DNA of 64,000 nt from Nostocales cyanobacterium HT-58-2. Its GTDB lineage: Bacteria > Cyanobacteriota > Cyanobacteriia > Cyanobacteriales > Nostocaceae. Below, in pieces: positions 39,148-48,234 of the stretch (the stretch's first letter is position 1; each line of letters starts with the position of its first letter). The notes under the pieces are model-generated. The model worked only from the letters and a program-made list of their open reading frames with translations, did no database searches and had not been told where the DNA came from. Where the stretch lies: NCBI GenBank assembly GCA_002163975.1, contig CP019636.1, positions 7,691,501-7,755,500 of the forward strand, read 5' to 3'. The position numbers and the translations under genes were made by a program.

Positions 39148-41022
39148 TTACTGCATTAAAATCAGCCGTAATGGATCTAAATGCACATACCAAGGCATCG
39201 GTTGGTCTTTCAGATTTGCCCATTTCTCTTTGAATACCTCTGCTTGCAAGTGGTAATCATTAGGATTGCTAGAGGGATGATGTAGTTTGAGAAACAGCGT
39301 CATTCGGTGTGGTGTTTCACTCGTTCTTACTAGCCAGCACTCAAAGGTATTTTCCTGATGAGGGTCGTTGCTAATCATGAGGTGATGGGCACGAATTCCC
39401 ACATTGGATAAAGTGTTTGGCATGGGTTCCATGACACGGAGGGTACAATCCCAATCAATTGCCTTTACTTGCTGCGATGTCACAGCAACAGCACGTGAGA
39501 AGTTTTTGCATCCTGTCAATTGGGCAACACTAACGGTGGCGGGATGTTCAAAAATTTCATATTTGGTGCCGTAGTGAACTGCTTTTCCTTTCTCCAGAAC
39601 TAGCAAATTCGGACAAACTCGATAAGCCTCCTCCATATTATGGGTCACAAATAGAGTCACACCTTCGTAATTGGCTAATGTTCCTACCATTTGCTGTTCC
39701 AGCTGGCTTCGCAGGTGAGTGTCCAGTGCAGAAAATGGCTCATCCAACAGCAGTGCTTCTGGTTGACTTGCTAAGGCTCTTGCCAATGCCACTCGTTGCT
39801 GCTGACCACCGGAGAGTTGATGTGGATAGCGTTCTGCTAATCCTTCCAACTGCACTGTTGTAAGTTGGGTTTTTAAAAGTTGTCGAATCGCTGTGTTAGA
39901 AAGTCCTTTTGGTAAGCCAAACAGAATGTTCTGCGCTACAGTCATGTGCGGGAAAAGAGCATAATTCTGCACTAAAAAACCAATACGGCGATCGCGCGGT
40001 GGCAAATTAATCCCTTGTTGAGAGTCAAACAACACGCGTCCATTCAGCACAATGCGACCGGAGGTTGGAGTTTCTATCCCAGCAATGCAACGTAGAATCA
40101 TGCTCTTACCAGCCCCAGACCCTCCCAACAATCCCAAGGGCTGCGCATCAGCACTGAAAGATACTTTCAAGTGAAAACCTGGAAGCTGTTTTTCGATATC
40201 AACAAACAATCCTGAATCTGAGGAATGATAGGTAGGTCGCCCGAGAAATGGAACAGTATTTTCTCCCCCTGCATCCCTTGCTCCTCCTGCATCCCCTGCT
40301 CCCCCTGCATCCCCTGCATCCCCTGCTCTTCCTTGTCCTCTCCTCTTATCCTGCTTTTCCTGCCAATAATTCACAGCAATAATCCCAGATAGAGAAATAG
40401 CTATGATGGCGACAGCCCAAAACCAAGCTTCGTTCATTGCTCCGCCTTCCACAGCAAAATAAATTGCCATTGGAATGGTCTGAGTTTGCCCTGGAATATT
40501 TCCTGCTAACATCAGTGTGGCACCGAATTCACCCAGAGCACGGGCAAAAGCCAAGATTGTTGCTGCTAAAATTCCTGGCACTGCGAGTGGTAAACTAATT
40601 CGCCAAAATATTGTTGATTCTTTTGCACCAAGCGTTCTGGCAACTCGTAGAAGATTACTATCTATTTGCTCAAAAGCTCCCAAGGCAGTTTTATACATTA
40701 ATGGGAAGGCGACTACAGTGGCAGCGATCGCCGCGCCGTACCAGGTAAAAACGACACTCAAACCCAGAGGTTCCATAAGTTTCCCAAGAGGACCGTTTTT
40801 GCCAAACAAGATTAGCAACAAAAAGCCGACGACTGTAGGTGGTAAAATCAGAGGGGCGACAAAGATTCCCTCAATCAAAGATTTCCCTTTCCCTCGATAC
40901 CCCAGCATCCAATAAGCAGCAGCAATACCAAAGAAGAAGGTAATAAACGTCGCAAGTAAGGAGGTTTTCAGGGATATCCACAAAGGGGAAAGATCAAGGG
41001 GCATAAGTGATTCAAAATTCAA
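39148..41022 (-). CDS. modBC: Fused molybdate ABC transporter permease-ATPase (ModBC)
   Basis: 624 residues. The first 220 or so form the ModB permease (five or six membrane segments; LLRVARTLGAKESTIFWRISLPLAVPGILAA is the EAA loop). Residues of about 270-510 form the ModC ATPase (Walker A LLGGSGAGKSMILR, signature LSGGQQQR, Walker B ALLLDEPFSALD), and a C-terminal domain follows in place of the usual Mop/TOBE domain. Fusion of ModB and ModC is common in cyanobacteria. The linker is a GDAG/GGA repeat (about 235-255) encoded by a CCCCTGCTCC-type low-complexity sequence found elsewhere as intergenic repeats. It imports molybdate with ModA, encoded 226 bp upstream. Confidence 0.93.
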   Translation of the reverse strand: MNFESLMPLDLSPLWISLKTSLLATFITFFFGIAAAYWMLGYRGKGKSLIEGIFVAPLILPPTVVGFLLLILFGKNGPLGKLMEPLGLSVVFTWYGAAIAATVVAFPLMYKTALGAFEQIDSNLLRVARTLGAKESTIFWRISLPLAVPGILAATILAFARALGEFGATLMLAGNIPGQTQTIPMAIYFAVEGGAMNEAWFWAVAIIAISLSGIIAVNYWQEKQDKRRGQGRAGDAGDAGGAGDAGGARDAGGENTVPFLGRPTYHSSDSGLFVDIEKQLPGFHLKVSFSADAQPLGLLGGSGAGKSMILRCIAGIETPTSGRIVLNGRVLFDSQQGINLPPRDRRIGFLVQNYALFPHMTVAQNILFGLPKGLSNTAIRQLLKTQLTTVQLEGLAERYPHQLSGGQQQRVALARALASQPEALLLDEPFSALDTHLRSQLEQQMVGTLANYEGVTLFVTHNMEEAYRVCPNLLVLEKGKAVHYGTKYEIFEHPATVSVAQLTGCKNFSRAVAVTSQQVKAIDWDCTLRVMEPMPNTLSNVGIRAHHLMISNDPHQENTFECWLVRTSETPHRMTLFLKLHHPSSNPNDYHLQAEVFKEKWANLKDQPMPWYVHLDPLRLILMQ

Positions 41023-41248
41023 AAAGTAACTCTCATGGAGAAGAATCAGGATTTGTGTCTTGCTCTTCCTTAGAATCTTGGGTTCTCAGAAATTCTCTAA
41101 GCACCAACTTAATCATAAAAAAGTTGGTAATTAATGACTACACAAATCTATACAGTTTTGGGGAGTAGGGAATGGGCAGTCAAAATTCCCAATCTCCACT
41201 CCTCACTTACCACGATTTCGCTAAATACAAAGTTAAATTTGTAACAGC

Positions 41249-42073
41249 TTAACGGCTTGGCGCTGGTGCTTTTGATACTTGCACTATAAATCCATATTTC
41301 TTCAGGACAGTCTTAGCTGGCTCACTAGATAAAAACTGGACAAACTCTTTAGCAGCATCAACATTTTTACTGCTTTTGAGTACCGCCATTGGGTAGACAA
41401 TTGGGGAGTGAGACTTGTCGTCAGCAACAACAACAACTTTCACCTTATCCGAGATTTTGGCATCAGTCGCATAAACTAGACCAGCATCGGCATTACCACT
41501 TTCCACAGAGGCTAGCACTTGACGCACGTTGTTGGCATAAACGAGTTTGGGCTTGACTGTCTGCAAAAGGTTTAATTTCTGAAGAACTTGCTCGCCATAT
41601 TGACCTGCAGGGACACTCCTGGGTTCGCCTATGGCAATTTTCTTGACCTTGGCGTCTGCCAAAGTGTTGAAGCTGGTGACGCCTGTAGAATTACTAGGCA
41701 CAACCAAAACTAAACTGTTATTTGCCAAGTTGGTACGGGTACCAGAAACTAACAACCCCTTTTGTTCGAGAGCATCCATTTGCTTCTTTCCAGCAGAAAT
41801 AAAGATATCTGCTGGTGCACCTTGCTCAATCTGTTGCTGCAAAGCACCAGAAGCACCAAAGTTATAGCTCAGGTTGACATTCGGTTTACTTTGTTGATAA
41901 ACAGTCTTAATTTCTTCCAACCCATCTTTAAGGCTGGCGGCTGCAGACACGAGTAGGTTTGTTGTGTTAGGCTGTGCTGTCACAATAGATGAGTCAAACA
42001 ATTGCAAGCCAACTGCTAATAGCGAGCTAGCAACTGCTATGCCTATAAAGGCAAAAAATTGTCTTCTTTTCAT
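41249..42073 (-). CDS. modA: Molybdate-binding protein ModA
   Basis: 274 residues from the ATG at 42073 (MKRRQFFAFIGIAVASSLLAVG); a TTG six codons upstream is unlikely. The signal is twin-arginine-like (KRRQFF), then a hydrophobic stretch and cleavage near VTAQ. The mature motifs are those of ModA: LLVSAAASLKDGLEEIKTVYQ, NLSYNFGASGALQQQIEQGAPADIFISAG, KIAIGEPRSVPAGQYGEQVL, VRQVLASVESGNADAGLVYATDA and SPIVYPMAVLKSS. The protein captures molybdate or tungstate for ModBC. A 19-bp palindrome upstream (42148-42166) is a likely regulatory site. Confidence 0.93.
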   Translation of the reverse strand: MKRRQFFAFIGIAVASSLLAVGLQLFDSSIVTAQPNTTNLLVSAAASLKDGLEEIKTVYQQSKPNVNLSYNFGASGALQQQIEQGAPADIFISAGKKQMDALEQKGLLVSGTRTNLANNSLVLVVPSNSTGVTSFNTLADAKVKKIAIGEPRSVPAGQYGEQVLQKLNLLQTVKPKLVYANNVRQVLASVESGNADAGLVYATDAKISDKVKVVVVADDKSHSPIVYPMAVLKSSKNVDAAKEFVQFLSSEPAKTVLKKYGFIVQVSKAPAPSR

Positions 42074-42147
42074 AGGAGAACTGCACTCCAAAGATTCTCT
42101 GGCAATGAAATTGCGGTTGGTAGCATCGTACCAAGATAAGCGTTAAA

Positions 42148-42166
42148 TTACCAATAATATTGGTAA
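42148..42166 (-). promoter_or_regulatory. 19-bp palindrome upstream of modA
   Basis: TTACCAATA (42148-42156) and TATTGGTAA (42158-42166) are perfect arms around a single A, centred about 84 bp upstream of the modA start. The position fits an operator for a dimeric regulator of molybdate uptake. It does not resemble the E. coli ModE box closely enough to name the factor. Confidence 0.55.
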
Positions 42167-42451
42167 AAATCTGTACAAAGAAAGAACAAAGATAGATGAC
42201 AATTTCAAATCTCACAGGAGAAGTGCAGAATCTTGGAGGAGTTCAAGGGAGATGTCTAGGTGTATCAAAACTGAGATTCTCAAAGAACTGATAAGGCAAT
42301 ACGATTCAGTTAACAGTCACCCTGAAGGGTGCGGCTACACTTATGGAGCCTGTCTTTGCAGGCTTGCTTTAGATCTGTAGGCTTAAAGGAAAATGCTTAT
42401 AGGCGACGCAGAAGAATTTATTCTTTAGCTGATGAGCAGCATAATTCGCTG
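42167..42451. other. Intergenic region modA to acyltransferase genes
   Basis: AT-rich, with a GC-rich palindromic patch near 42318-42358 (CCTGAAGGGTGCGGCTACAC, then GCCTGTCTTTGCAGGC). No gene is supported here. Confidence 0.4.
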
Positions 42452-43144
42452 TTAGTCTTTTGAACTCACTGCTTCCTTTTTCCGGCTTTTAATGACTTTA
42501 GCAGGTACGCCTACAGCGATTGAAAATGGAGGAATATCTTTAGTCACAACTCCTCCTGCACCAATGACACTACCTTTACCAATAGTCACACCATCTAATA
42601 CAGTCACCGCATGCCCTATCCAACAGTCATCTTCAATCACAATTCCCTGACGCGTCACTCCCTGATCTTCAATATCCAGCATCGGGTTATCAAAAATGTG
42701 ATTGTTAGCAAATATACCTACGTGTGCTGCAATCAGACAACGTCTGCCTATTTTAATATTGCCAGGACCTGCTAAACAAACATAGGGACCAATGTAAGTA
42801 CCTTCATCAATATAGACACAGGTGTCTTTCATTGCCCGAATATCAACACCATGTTCAAGAGTTACTTTATTTCCAAGATAAACTCTATTGTTTATATGTC
42901 CTGTTGCGTTTATACTAACACCTTTTAGAATATCTACTCCATTTCCAATTTCAATACACAAAGTATTTATAAATTTCACACTCTCTTCAATATAAACTGA
43001 ACGACCAATACGAGCAAAAATAGTACGGTATAGAGTATTTCGTAAGTTACCCCCTACAGCCCGCGTGGGGATATTACCTAACAAATGAGTTAATAAACTT
43101 TCTTGTAAACGCTTCCACCGAAAAAAATTTTTTTTGGTATTCAT
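42452..43144 (-). CDS. Hexapeptide-repeat acyltransferase, copy B
   Basis: 230 residues from the ATG at 43144 (MNTKKNFFRWKRLQESLL); the frame is open 12 codons further upstream. A helical N-terminus precedes a left-handed beta-helix of hexapeptide repeats (YIGPYVCLAGPGNIKIGRRCLIAAHVGIFANNHIF). The active-site histidine is likely in FANNHIF. The C-terminal GIVIEDDCWIGHAVTVLDGVTIGKGSVIGAGGVVTKDIPPFSIAVGVPAKVI is typical of the maltose/galactoside O-acetyltransferase group. Such enzymes acetylate sugars of polysaccharide or glycolipid. It is nearly the same length as, and clearly paralogous to, the next upstream gene. Confidence 0.85.
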   Translation of the reverse strand: MNTKKNFFRWKRLQESLLTHLLGNIPTRAVGGNLRNTLYRTIFARIGRSVYIEESVKFINTLCIEIGNGVDILKGVSINATGHINNRVYLGNKVTLEHGVDIRAMKDTCVYIDEGTYIGPYVCLAGPGNIKIGRRCLIAAHVGIFANNHIFDNPMLDIEDQGVTRQGIVIEDDCWIGHAVTVLDGVTIGKGSVIGAGGVVTKDIPPFSIAVGVPAKVIKSRKKEAVSSKD

Positions 43145-43366
43145 TGTGAAATTACACTTGATAATATAAAGATTTACCACAAATAATTCTCACGAGAAAT
43201 CACATATTAAATTAATTTAATTACAAACTGACTGCATACTATTGAGAGGGGAGAATGAGGAAGTGGTGTACGATACCACCAATCCTCAAGTGTGTGCTCG
43301 TAAAACAGGTTATCAGGCTTATAGGCTTTGCGTTTACACAAAGTCTGAAACAACCACTCCTATTTC

Positions 43367-44059
43367 TCAGTCTCTGGTATTCACCAGTTGCTTGCTAGTT
43401 CGGCTTTTAATGACTTTTGCAGGTACGCCTACAGCAACTGAGAACGGGGGAATATCTTTAGTAACCACTGCTCCTGCACCAATGACACTACCTTCACCGA
43501 TGGTCACTCCGTCTAAGACAGCCACGCCATGTCCTAGCCAGCAGTCATCCCCTATCACAATTCCCTTACGAGAAATCCCCTGGTATTTAATTGGCTCGAT
43601 GGGGTCTGCAAAATTATGATTATTTGCATATATTCCAGAGTTTGCAGCAATGAGACACCGCTTGCCAATTTTGATGTCTCCAGGTCCAGCAATACAAACC
43701 CCAGGACCGATGAAAGTCTCTTGACCAATTTCTATGTGCGTGTTCTCCAAACGCCCAATGTTAACGTTACGCTCAATAGCAACTCCATTATCCAGATACA
43801 GTTTGTTTTGGTTTCCTCGTGCATCTAGACGAACACCTTTAAAAATAAATACTCCATTACCCATTTCAATAGAAGAAGCACCGAGAAATTCAACACCATC
43901 TTGAATATAAACTGATTTCCCCATACGGGCAAAAATGTTACGATACACTATACTTCGCAGTTTTGGTCCCAACGCAATTGTTGGGAGATTTCCTAGTAAA
44001 CCAATGACTAAAAGTTCTTGCAAACGCTGCAACTTTGACGAAGATTGCTCTCTATTCAT
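43367..44059 (-). CDS. Hexapeptide-repeat acyltransferase, copy A
   Basis: 230 residues, colinear with copy B: a helical N-terminus (KLQRLQELLVIGLLGNLPTIALGPKLRSIVYRNIFARMGKSVYI), the beta-helix with FIGPGVCIAGPGDIKIGKRCLIAANSGIYANNHNF, and the end IVIGDDCWLGHGVAVLDGVTIGEGSVIGAGAVVTKDIPPFSVAVGVPAKVIKSR. The two genes are separated by 222 bp, and part of the copy A end is nearly identical to copy B, indicating a tandem duplication. The likely role is O-acetylation of an exopolysaccharide or sugar; neighbours give no firmer clue. Confidence 0.85.
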   Translation of the reverse strand: MNREQSSSKLQRLQELLVIGLLGNLPTIALGPKLRSIVYRNIFARMGKSVYIQDGVEFLGASSIEMGNGVFIFKGVRLDARGNQNKLYLDNGVAIERNVNIGRLENTHIEIGQETFIGPGVCIAGPGDIKIGKRCLIAANSGIYANNHNFADPIEPIKYQGISRKGIVIGDDCWLGHGVAVLDGVTIGEGSVIGAGAVVTKDIPPFSVAVGVPAKVIKSRTSKQLVNTRD

Positions 44060-45337
44060 AACTGCGTCATCCTTAAGTATGGGTTATTGACAAGAATCAA
44101 GTTTGTATGATTTCACTTGTGTTTGATGTTTGGTATTTGCACTCTTACTGAGATGTTTTATTCCATCAAGTAGATTTGGAGTCATGTGGAAAGTTTCCAA
44201 TGGTCTCCTAATGTTTAATGTTTGAAGAACTCATGCAGATACTGTCAAATCCCTCAAGGTCAGATGCACAACCTATAGTTTTCGGCTATACACATCAATT
44301 GTGCTTGCTTGCTAGGAAGACTTGTAACGGTATTCATATTGGATAGAGACACAACTAGTCTTTTCTCTGAGCAAGTTTAAAGCCCTTACTTTAAAGCCCT
44401 TACATTGAAGTTTGTGAAAGCATGAACCATCAAACTACCTAAACAAGCTCGCTTTTCCTTTCTTCAGAGAGTGTTAAAATGTGGCTTCTAACGCAACTAC
44501 CGATACAATTATTCTTTTTGAGCAAACTGCTTGCTAAACAGCTCTAATCTTTGCCTGTAGAGACGCGGTTAAGTTAACTGAACTTTCAACACAACTACAT
44601 TTCTTTGACTTATTACCACAGAAGAAGCTAAATTTCTCTTCCATTTATCTAGGTAACAATATATACCAGGTAATAATGTATGTTGTTGTTGAATTTCTCT
44701 TGGCGTTTCTACTTAAGTACATACCAATTAAGGGGGAGTGTCCCCAACTTCTGCCATTACATTAAAATCTGCCATCGGTGCAAACAAGTAGGCGCTCCCC
44801 CGATCGCCATGACGAATCTGCTGCAGCCAACTTCCTAATTTTGCTGCTGTCATGATGTTGCACGTAGACGATTTACAAACTAACCAAATCACACTTCTAA
44901 TGACAAGGTGTTCACATTAATTATATCATATATAAAATATTGTATCTACCCGCTGCCATCATCCTAAAGACATATATTTTCTCTCAATTTGCTCATTTTA
45001 CCGTTGTAGAGCCAATCTAATAGACTGCTTGATGCCTCATAAGCATCAAACAGCTTGATTAGAAAAAATCTGTCAAGACAGTCTTGAAGCGAGATGTCTA
45101 GTACAGAAAGGGATTTTCCCAACGACTATGAAGCTTTTTCTTCTTGCTTTTGGTGAGCGCTTGTTTCAAAGGTATGATTGTCAGTCTGGTAGGGCTAATT
45201 TCACCATTGTATAACCCCACTTGTTAAATCTATGAATATGTGTGACAAATACAACTTTAATGATTATTTTGTTGCTTCATGTTGTTGCTGTATGTATGGA
45301 AGCGCAAAAATGACATAATGTGGATTGTTTTCCTATG
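44060..45337. other. 1.28-kb largely non-coding region before the response regulator
   Basis: No long frame is supported. A 41-codon minus-strand frame is listed separately. Two short inverted or repeated patches occur near 44380-44405 (AAAGCCCTTAC twice) and 44990-45060 (CTTGATGCCTCATAAGCATCAAAC). The region contains the promoter of the acyltransferase pair at its left end. Confidence 0.45.
44728..44853 (-). CDS. Candidate 41-residue peptide
   Basis: An ATG-to-TAA frame gives MTAAKLGSWLQQIRHGDRG, then SAYLFAPMADFNVMAEVGDTPP. The composition is protein-like and the patch is GC-richer than the surrounding AT-rich gap. No ribosome binding site is evident. It may be a real small protein or the end of a decayed gene; I do not recognise a family. 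Confidence 0.3.
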   Translation of the reverse strand: MTAAKLGSWLQQIRHGDRGSAYLFAPMADFNVMAEVGDTPP

Positions 45338-46168
45338 TCAGACTTCTACTTTGCAACGCCGAATCAGTTGATGCTCTTTTCTCCAAGTTTGAGGAGGTAC
45401 CCCATGGTGTTGACGAAACTGACGGGAAAAATGGCATGCATTTTGATAGCCAAGAGATGAAGCAATTTGCTCTATTGTTTGGTCAGTCTCTTGGAGTAAG
45501 CACCGTGCTGCTGACATCCGGCGCTTAACAATCCAGCCGTTGACTGTTTCTCCTGTGATTTTTGCAACTCTGTTAGTCAAATAAGCCGAAGAGTAACCAA
45601 CAGCCTCAGCAACATCACACAGAGTGATACCTTGGTGATAATTGGCTTCTATATAATCAAACACTTCCTTGAGTTGCGGTACAGATGGAAAGATTGATAC
45701 TGCTTCCATTGATGAAGTTGTACCAGATGCTACCGATACTGACAATTTTTCGTAGCAAGCAGCGTACCAGTACTGCATAAGTTTCACTTGCTTTTCTAAT
45801 CTGACTGCTACGGCTCTCACTAACTGCTGTACTGTACAAGGTTTGGTAATGTAGTCATCTGCTCCTAACTCCATACCTTTGCGAAGAGATGTATTGTGAT
45901 CGCTACCAGTGAGAAAAATAAAGGGTATGATTGCGGTCACAGGATCTTGGCGCAGCATTGTTAAAACGCCAAAACCATCCATCCCTGGCATCTTGATATC
46001 GCAAATAACTAAATCGGGTTGATGCTCTTGTGCTTTTTGAATACCAAAAGTACCATTTTCTGCACCTATTGTGTCAAAACCTTCAGCTTCAAGACCGTCT
46101 AGGAAGATATTGCGGGTTATTGCATCATCTTCGATAATCAGAATTTTTTTCGACGATTCGTGCATCAT
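45338..46168 (-). CDS. Response regulator with AraC-type DNA-binding domain (scytonemin-linked)
   Basis: 276 residues. The receiver domain (about 8-125) has the acidic pair EDD near residue 13, the phosphoacceptor Asp57 in VICDIKMPGMDG, and the switch and Lys region FLTGSD...ITKP. A linker is followed by an AraC-type double helix-turn-helix (about 175-265: GITLCDVAEAVGYSSAYLTNRVAKITGETVNGWIVKRRM and QIASSLGYQNACHFSRQFRQHHG). The position next to a PAS kinase and divergent from scyA matches the two-component pair that flanks the Nostoc punctiforme scytonemin cluster (NpF1277/NpF1278). It probably activates the cluster in response to UV-A or oxidative cues. Confidence 0.9.
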   Translation of the reverse strand: MMHESSKKILIIEDDAITRNIFLDGLEAEGFDTIGAENGTFGIQKAQEHQPDLVICDIKMPGMDGFGVLTMLRQDPVTAIIPFIFLTGSDHNTSLRKGMELGADDYITKPCTVQQLVRAVAVRLEKQVKLMQYWYAACYEKLSVSVASGTTSSMEAVSIFPSVPQLKEVFDYIEANYHQGITLCDVAEAVGYSSAYLTNRVAKITGETVNGWIVKRRMSAARCLLQETDQTIEQIASSLGYQNACHFSRQFRQHHGVPPQTWRKEHQLIRRCKVEV

Positions 46169-46233
46169 GTACTATCACTAGAATGAGAGGAAGCAAAAAA
46201 TTGCTGAATTCTGTGCCGAGTATTACGTAACAA

Positions 46234-48234
46234 TTAAGAGTCAGTTGATGGCAATTTGACAGTAAAAGTCGTGCCTACACCAACTAAACTTTCCACAGCG
46301 ATTTCACCGCCATGTAAATCCACCAGAGTTTTAACAATTGATAGACCTAGTCCAGTACCCGGTATACTATCAACATTGCTGCCACGATAAAATGGCTCAA
46401 ATATTTGTTGTTGATCGATCACTGGAATACCAATACCTGAATCTTTGACTTGAAAAATTGCTTGTTTTTTTTGGCAGCAAAGTCTAAAACTCACTGTGCT
46501 ACTGGTAGGTGAATACTTAATAGCATTCGAGAGTAAGTTCGTTAATATATGCTGTAGTAGTTTTGGATCTAGATAAGCAGTAGAGCAGTTCCCTTGTGTG
46601 ATAAAGTTAACGGATTTTTGGTTACCACTTGCTAGTTGTACTTGTGCTATTATGTCTCGGCAAAATCTATCTAGATCAAGTGGTCTAGGTTCACACTCAA
46701 GTCTCGCCGATTCTGCCTGACCATACAATAGAATTTCATCTAGTAGCTCACTAATTTGTTGAACAGCAACTTGAATCAAATCCAGATATGAACGGTTTTT
46801 TTCCTCAGTCCATTGGTGAATGTGACGTCTGAGTAAATCAGCAGAGAATGAGACAACATTCAGCGGCGTACGGAATTGATGGCAAAGCATAGAGACAAAG
46901 CGTTCTCTGAGTTCACTTAGTCGTTTTGCTTGCTCAAGAGCTTGACGAACCTCTGATTCTGCCTGCTTATAATCTGTGATATCAATTGCTGTGACTAATT
47001 CAACTGACTGACTTGCGAAATCAAGCACTCCATCAAGTACTCCTATTGTACAAGCCAGCCAGCGGTTCGTACCATTTTTCGTCAAGATCTGTATTTCCTG
47101 ATATTCACAACAAGCTGCTCCATCCAGCTTGGTAACTTGCCTAAGCTTTTTGCCTTTGATGAGGTGATCAATGTTAAAATCATCAAGTAATTCCTTTCTG
47201 GTATAGCCAGTCAATTCCTCTGCGGCAGGATTGACATAGCAAATGTTTTTATTTTGAGTCAGGAAAATACTAGCCTCTGTTGTTTCTGCTAAAGCACGAA
47301 ATCTAGCTTCATTGAGCCTCAATGCTTCTTCTGTTTTTCTGGATTCAGTAACATCCCATATACTCCACACTCTCCCAATGATTTTGTCTCCCAGTCGCTG
47401 TGGTTCTGAGTAATGTGCAAATACCCTCCCATCTTTTAATTCCACTACATCATAGCTCTCTTTCTCTGATTGGCTAGACATTTCCCAAACAGCCTGACGA
47501 AAAAGCTCTGGGTCTTTAACTTTGCTCTCAAAAAAGGCTTTTGCTCGGTTACATTTCCTCGACACGCTAACTGAGTTTGGAAATTGCCACATCTCCATAA
47601 ATTTGTGGTTATAGCAAAGGATTTCTCCTTCAAAATTCACTGCAAGTATGCCATTTGCAGTTGATTCTAGAGTGGAGCGAAGTAGAGAAAGAGATGTTTC
47701 TAGTTCTGTTTCTGTTTTTTGATACTCAATAACTTCTTGCTGCAACTCTTCGTTGGGATTAGGAGTTTTATTAACATACTGCTGTAAGCTCAAGCCCACT
47801 AATTCATCACTGCTATCACGAGCAAAGACACAGCCAAACTCTTTGGCTTGGTGTTCTACATAAGTAACACTCATTTGTACTAAAAATATTCGACCTGCTT
47901 TTGTTCTGTATCTGGATTTGAAAGTAAGAGACCCTTGTTGCTTGAGAGTTACCCATTTCTCTGACCAATTGTGTGGAGAGATGTCTATATCCATATCTGT
48001 CAGCGTCATAGAGAGTAATTCCTCACGAGAATACTCGGTCATACGGCAGATAGCATCGTTGACATAGATGATTTGTGCATTTGCTCCCACATAAAAAGCA
48101 GCATCTGCAAGCTGATTAATCAGAAATTGTGCCAGCTTTAACTCTTCTTCCGGCTGTAGCGCCGATTGAGAACCAGTATTAGATAACATGTAGTCGCGAA
48201 AAGTCATTGCCCTCTCCCGCTCATCTTGTATCAT
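46234..48234 (-). CDS. Multi-PAS sensor histidine kinase (scytonemin-linked)
   Basis: 666 residues, with no membrane segment or signal peptide. Three PAS-type domains lie at about 35-165 (FYVGANAQIIYVNDAICRMTEYSREELL), about 185-305 and about 315-440 (IFLTQNKNICYVNPAAEELTGYTRKELL). The kinase core follows: H-box SMLCHQFRTPLNVV, N-box LTNLLSNAIKYS, G1 VKDSGIGIP and G2 GTGLGLSIVKTL. It is soluble, so it senses an internal signal through the PAS domains. It lies 65 bp upstream of the AraC-type regulator gene and is transcribed away from scyA. It is the NpF1277-like partner. Confidence 0.9.
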   Translation of the reverse strand: MIQDERERAMTFRDYMLSNTGSQSALQPEEELKLAQFLINQLADAAFYVGANAQIIYVNDAICRMTEYSREELLSMTLTDMDIDISPHNWSEKWVTLKQQGSLTFKSRYRTKAGRIFLVQMSVTYVEHQAKEFGCVFARDSSDELVGLSLQQYVNKTPNPNEELQQEVIEYQKTETELETSLSLLRSTLESTANGILAVNFEGEILCYNHKFMEMWQFPNSVSVSRKCNRAKAFFESKVKDPELFRQAVWEMSSQSEKESYDVVELKDGRVFAHYSEPQRLGDKIIGRVWSIWDVTESRKTEEALRLNEARFRALAETTEASIFLTQNKNICYVNPAAEELTGYTRKELLDDFNIDHLIKGKKLRQVTKLDGAACCEYQEIQILTKNGTNRWLACTIGVLDGVLDFASQSVELVTAIDITDYKQAESEVRQALEQAKRLSELRERFVSMLCHQFRTPLNVVSFSADLLRRHIHQWTEEKNRSYLDLIQVAVQQISELLDEILLYGQAESARLECEPRPLDLDRFCRDIIAQVQLASGNQKSVNFITQGNCSTAYLDPKLLQHILTNLLSNAIKYSPTSSTVSFRLCCQKKQAIFQVKDSGIGIPVIDQQQIFEPFYRGSNVDSIPGTGLGLSIVKTLVDLHGGEIAVESLVGVGTTFTVKLPSTDS

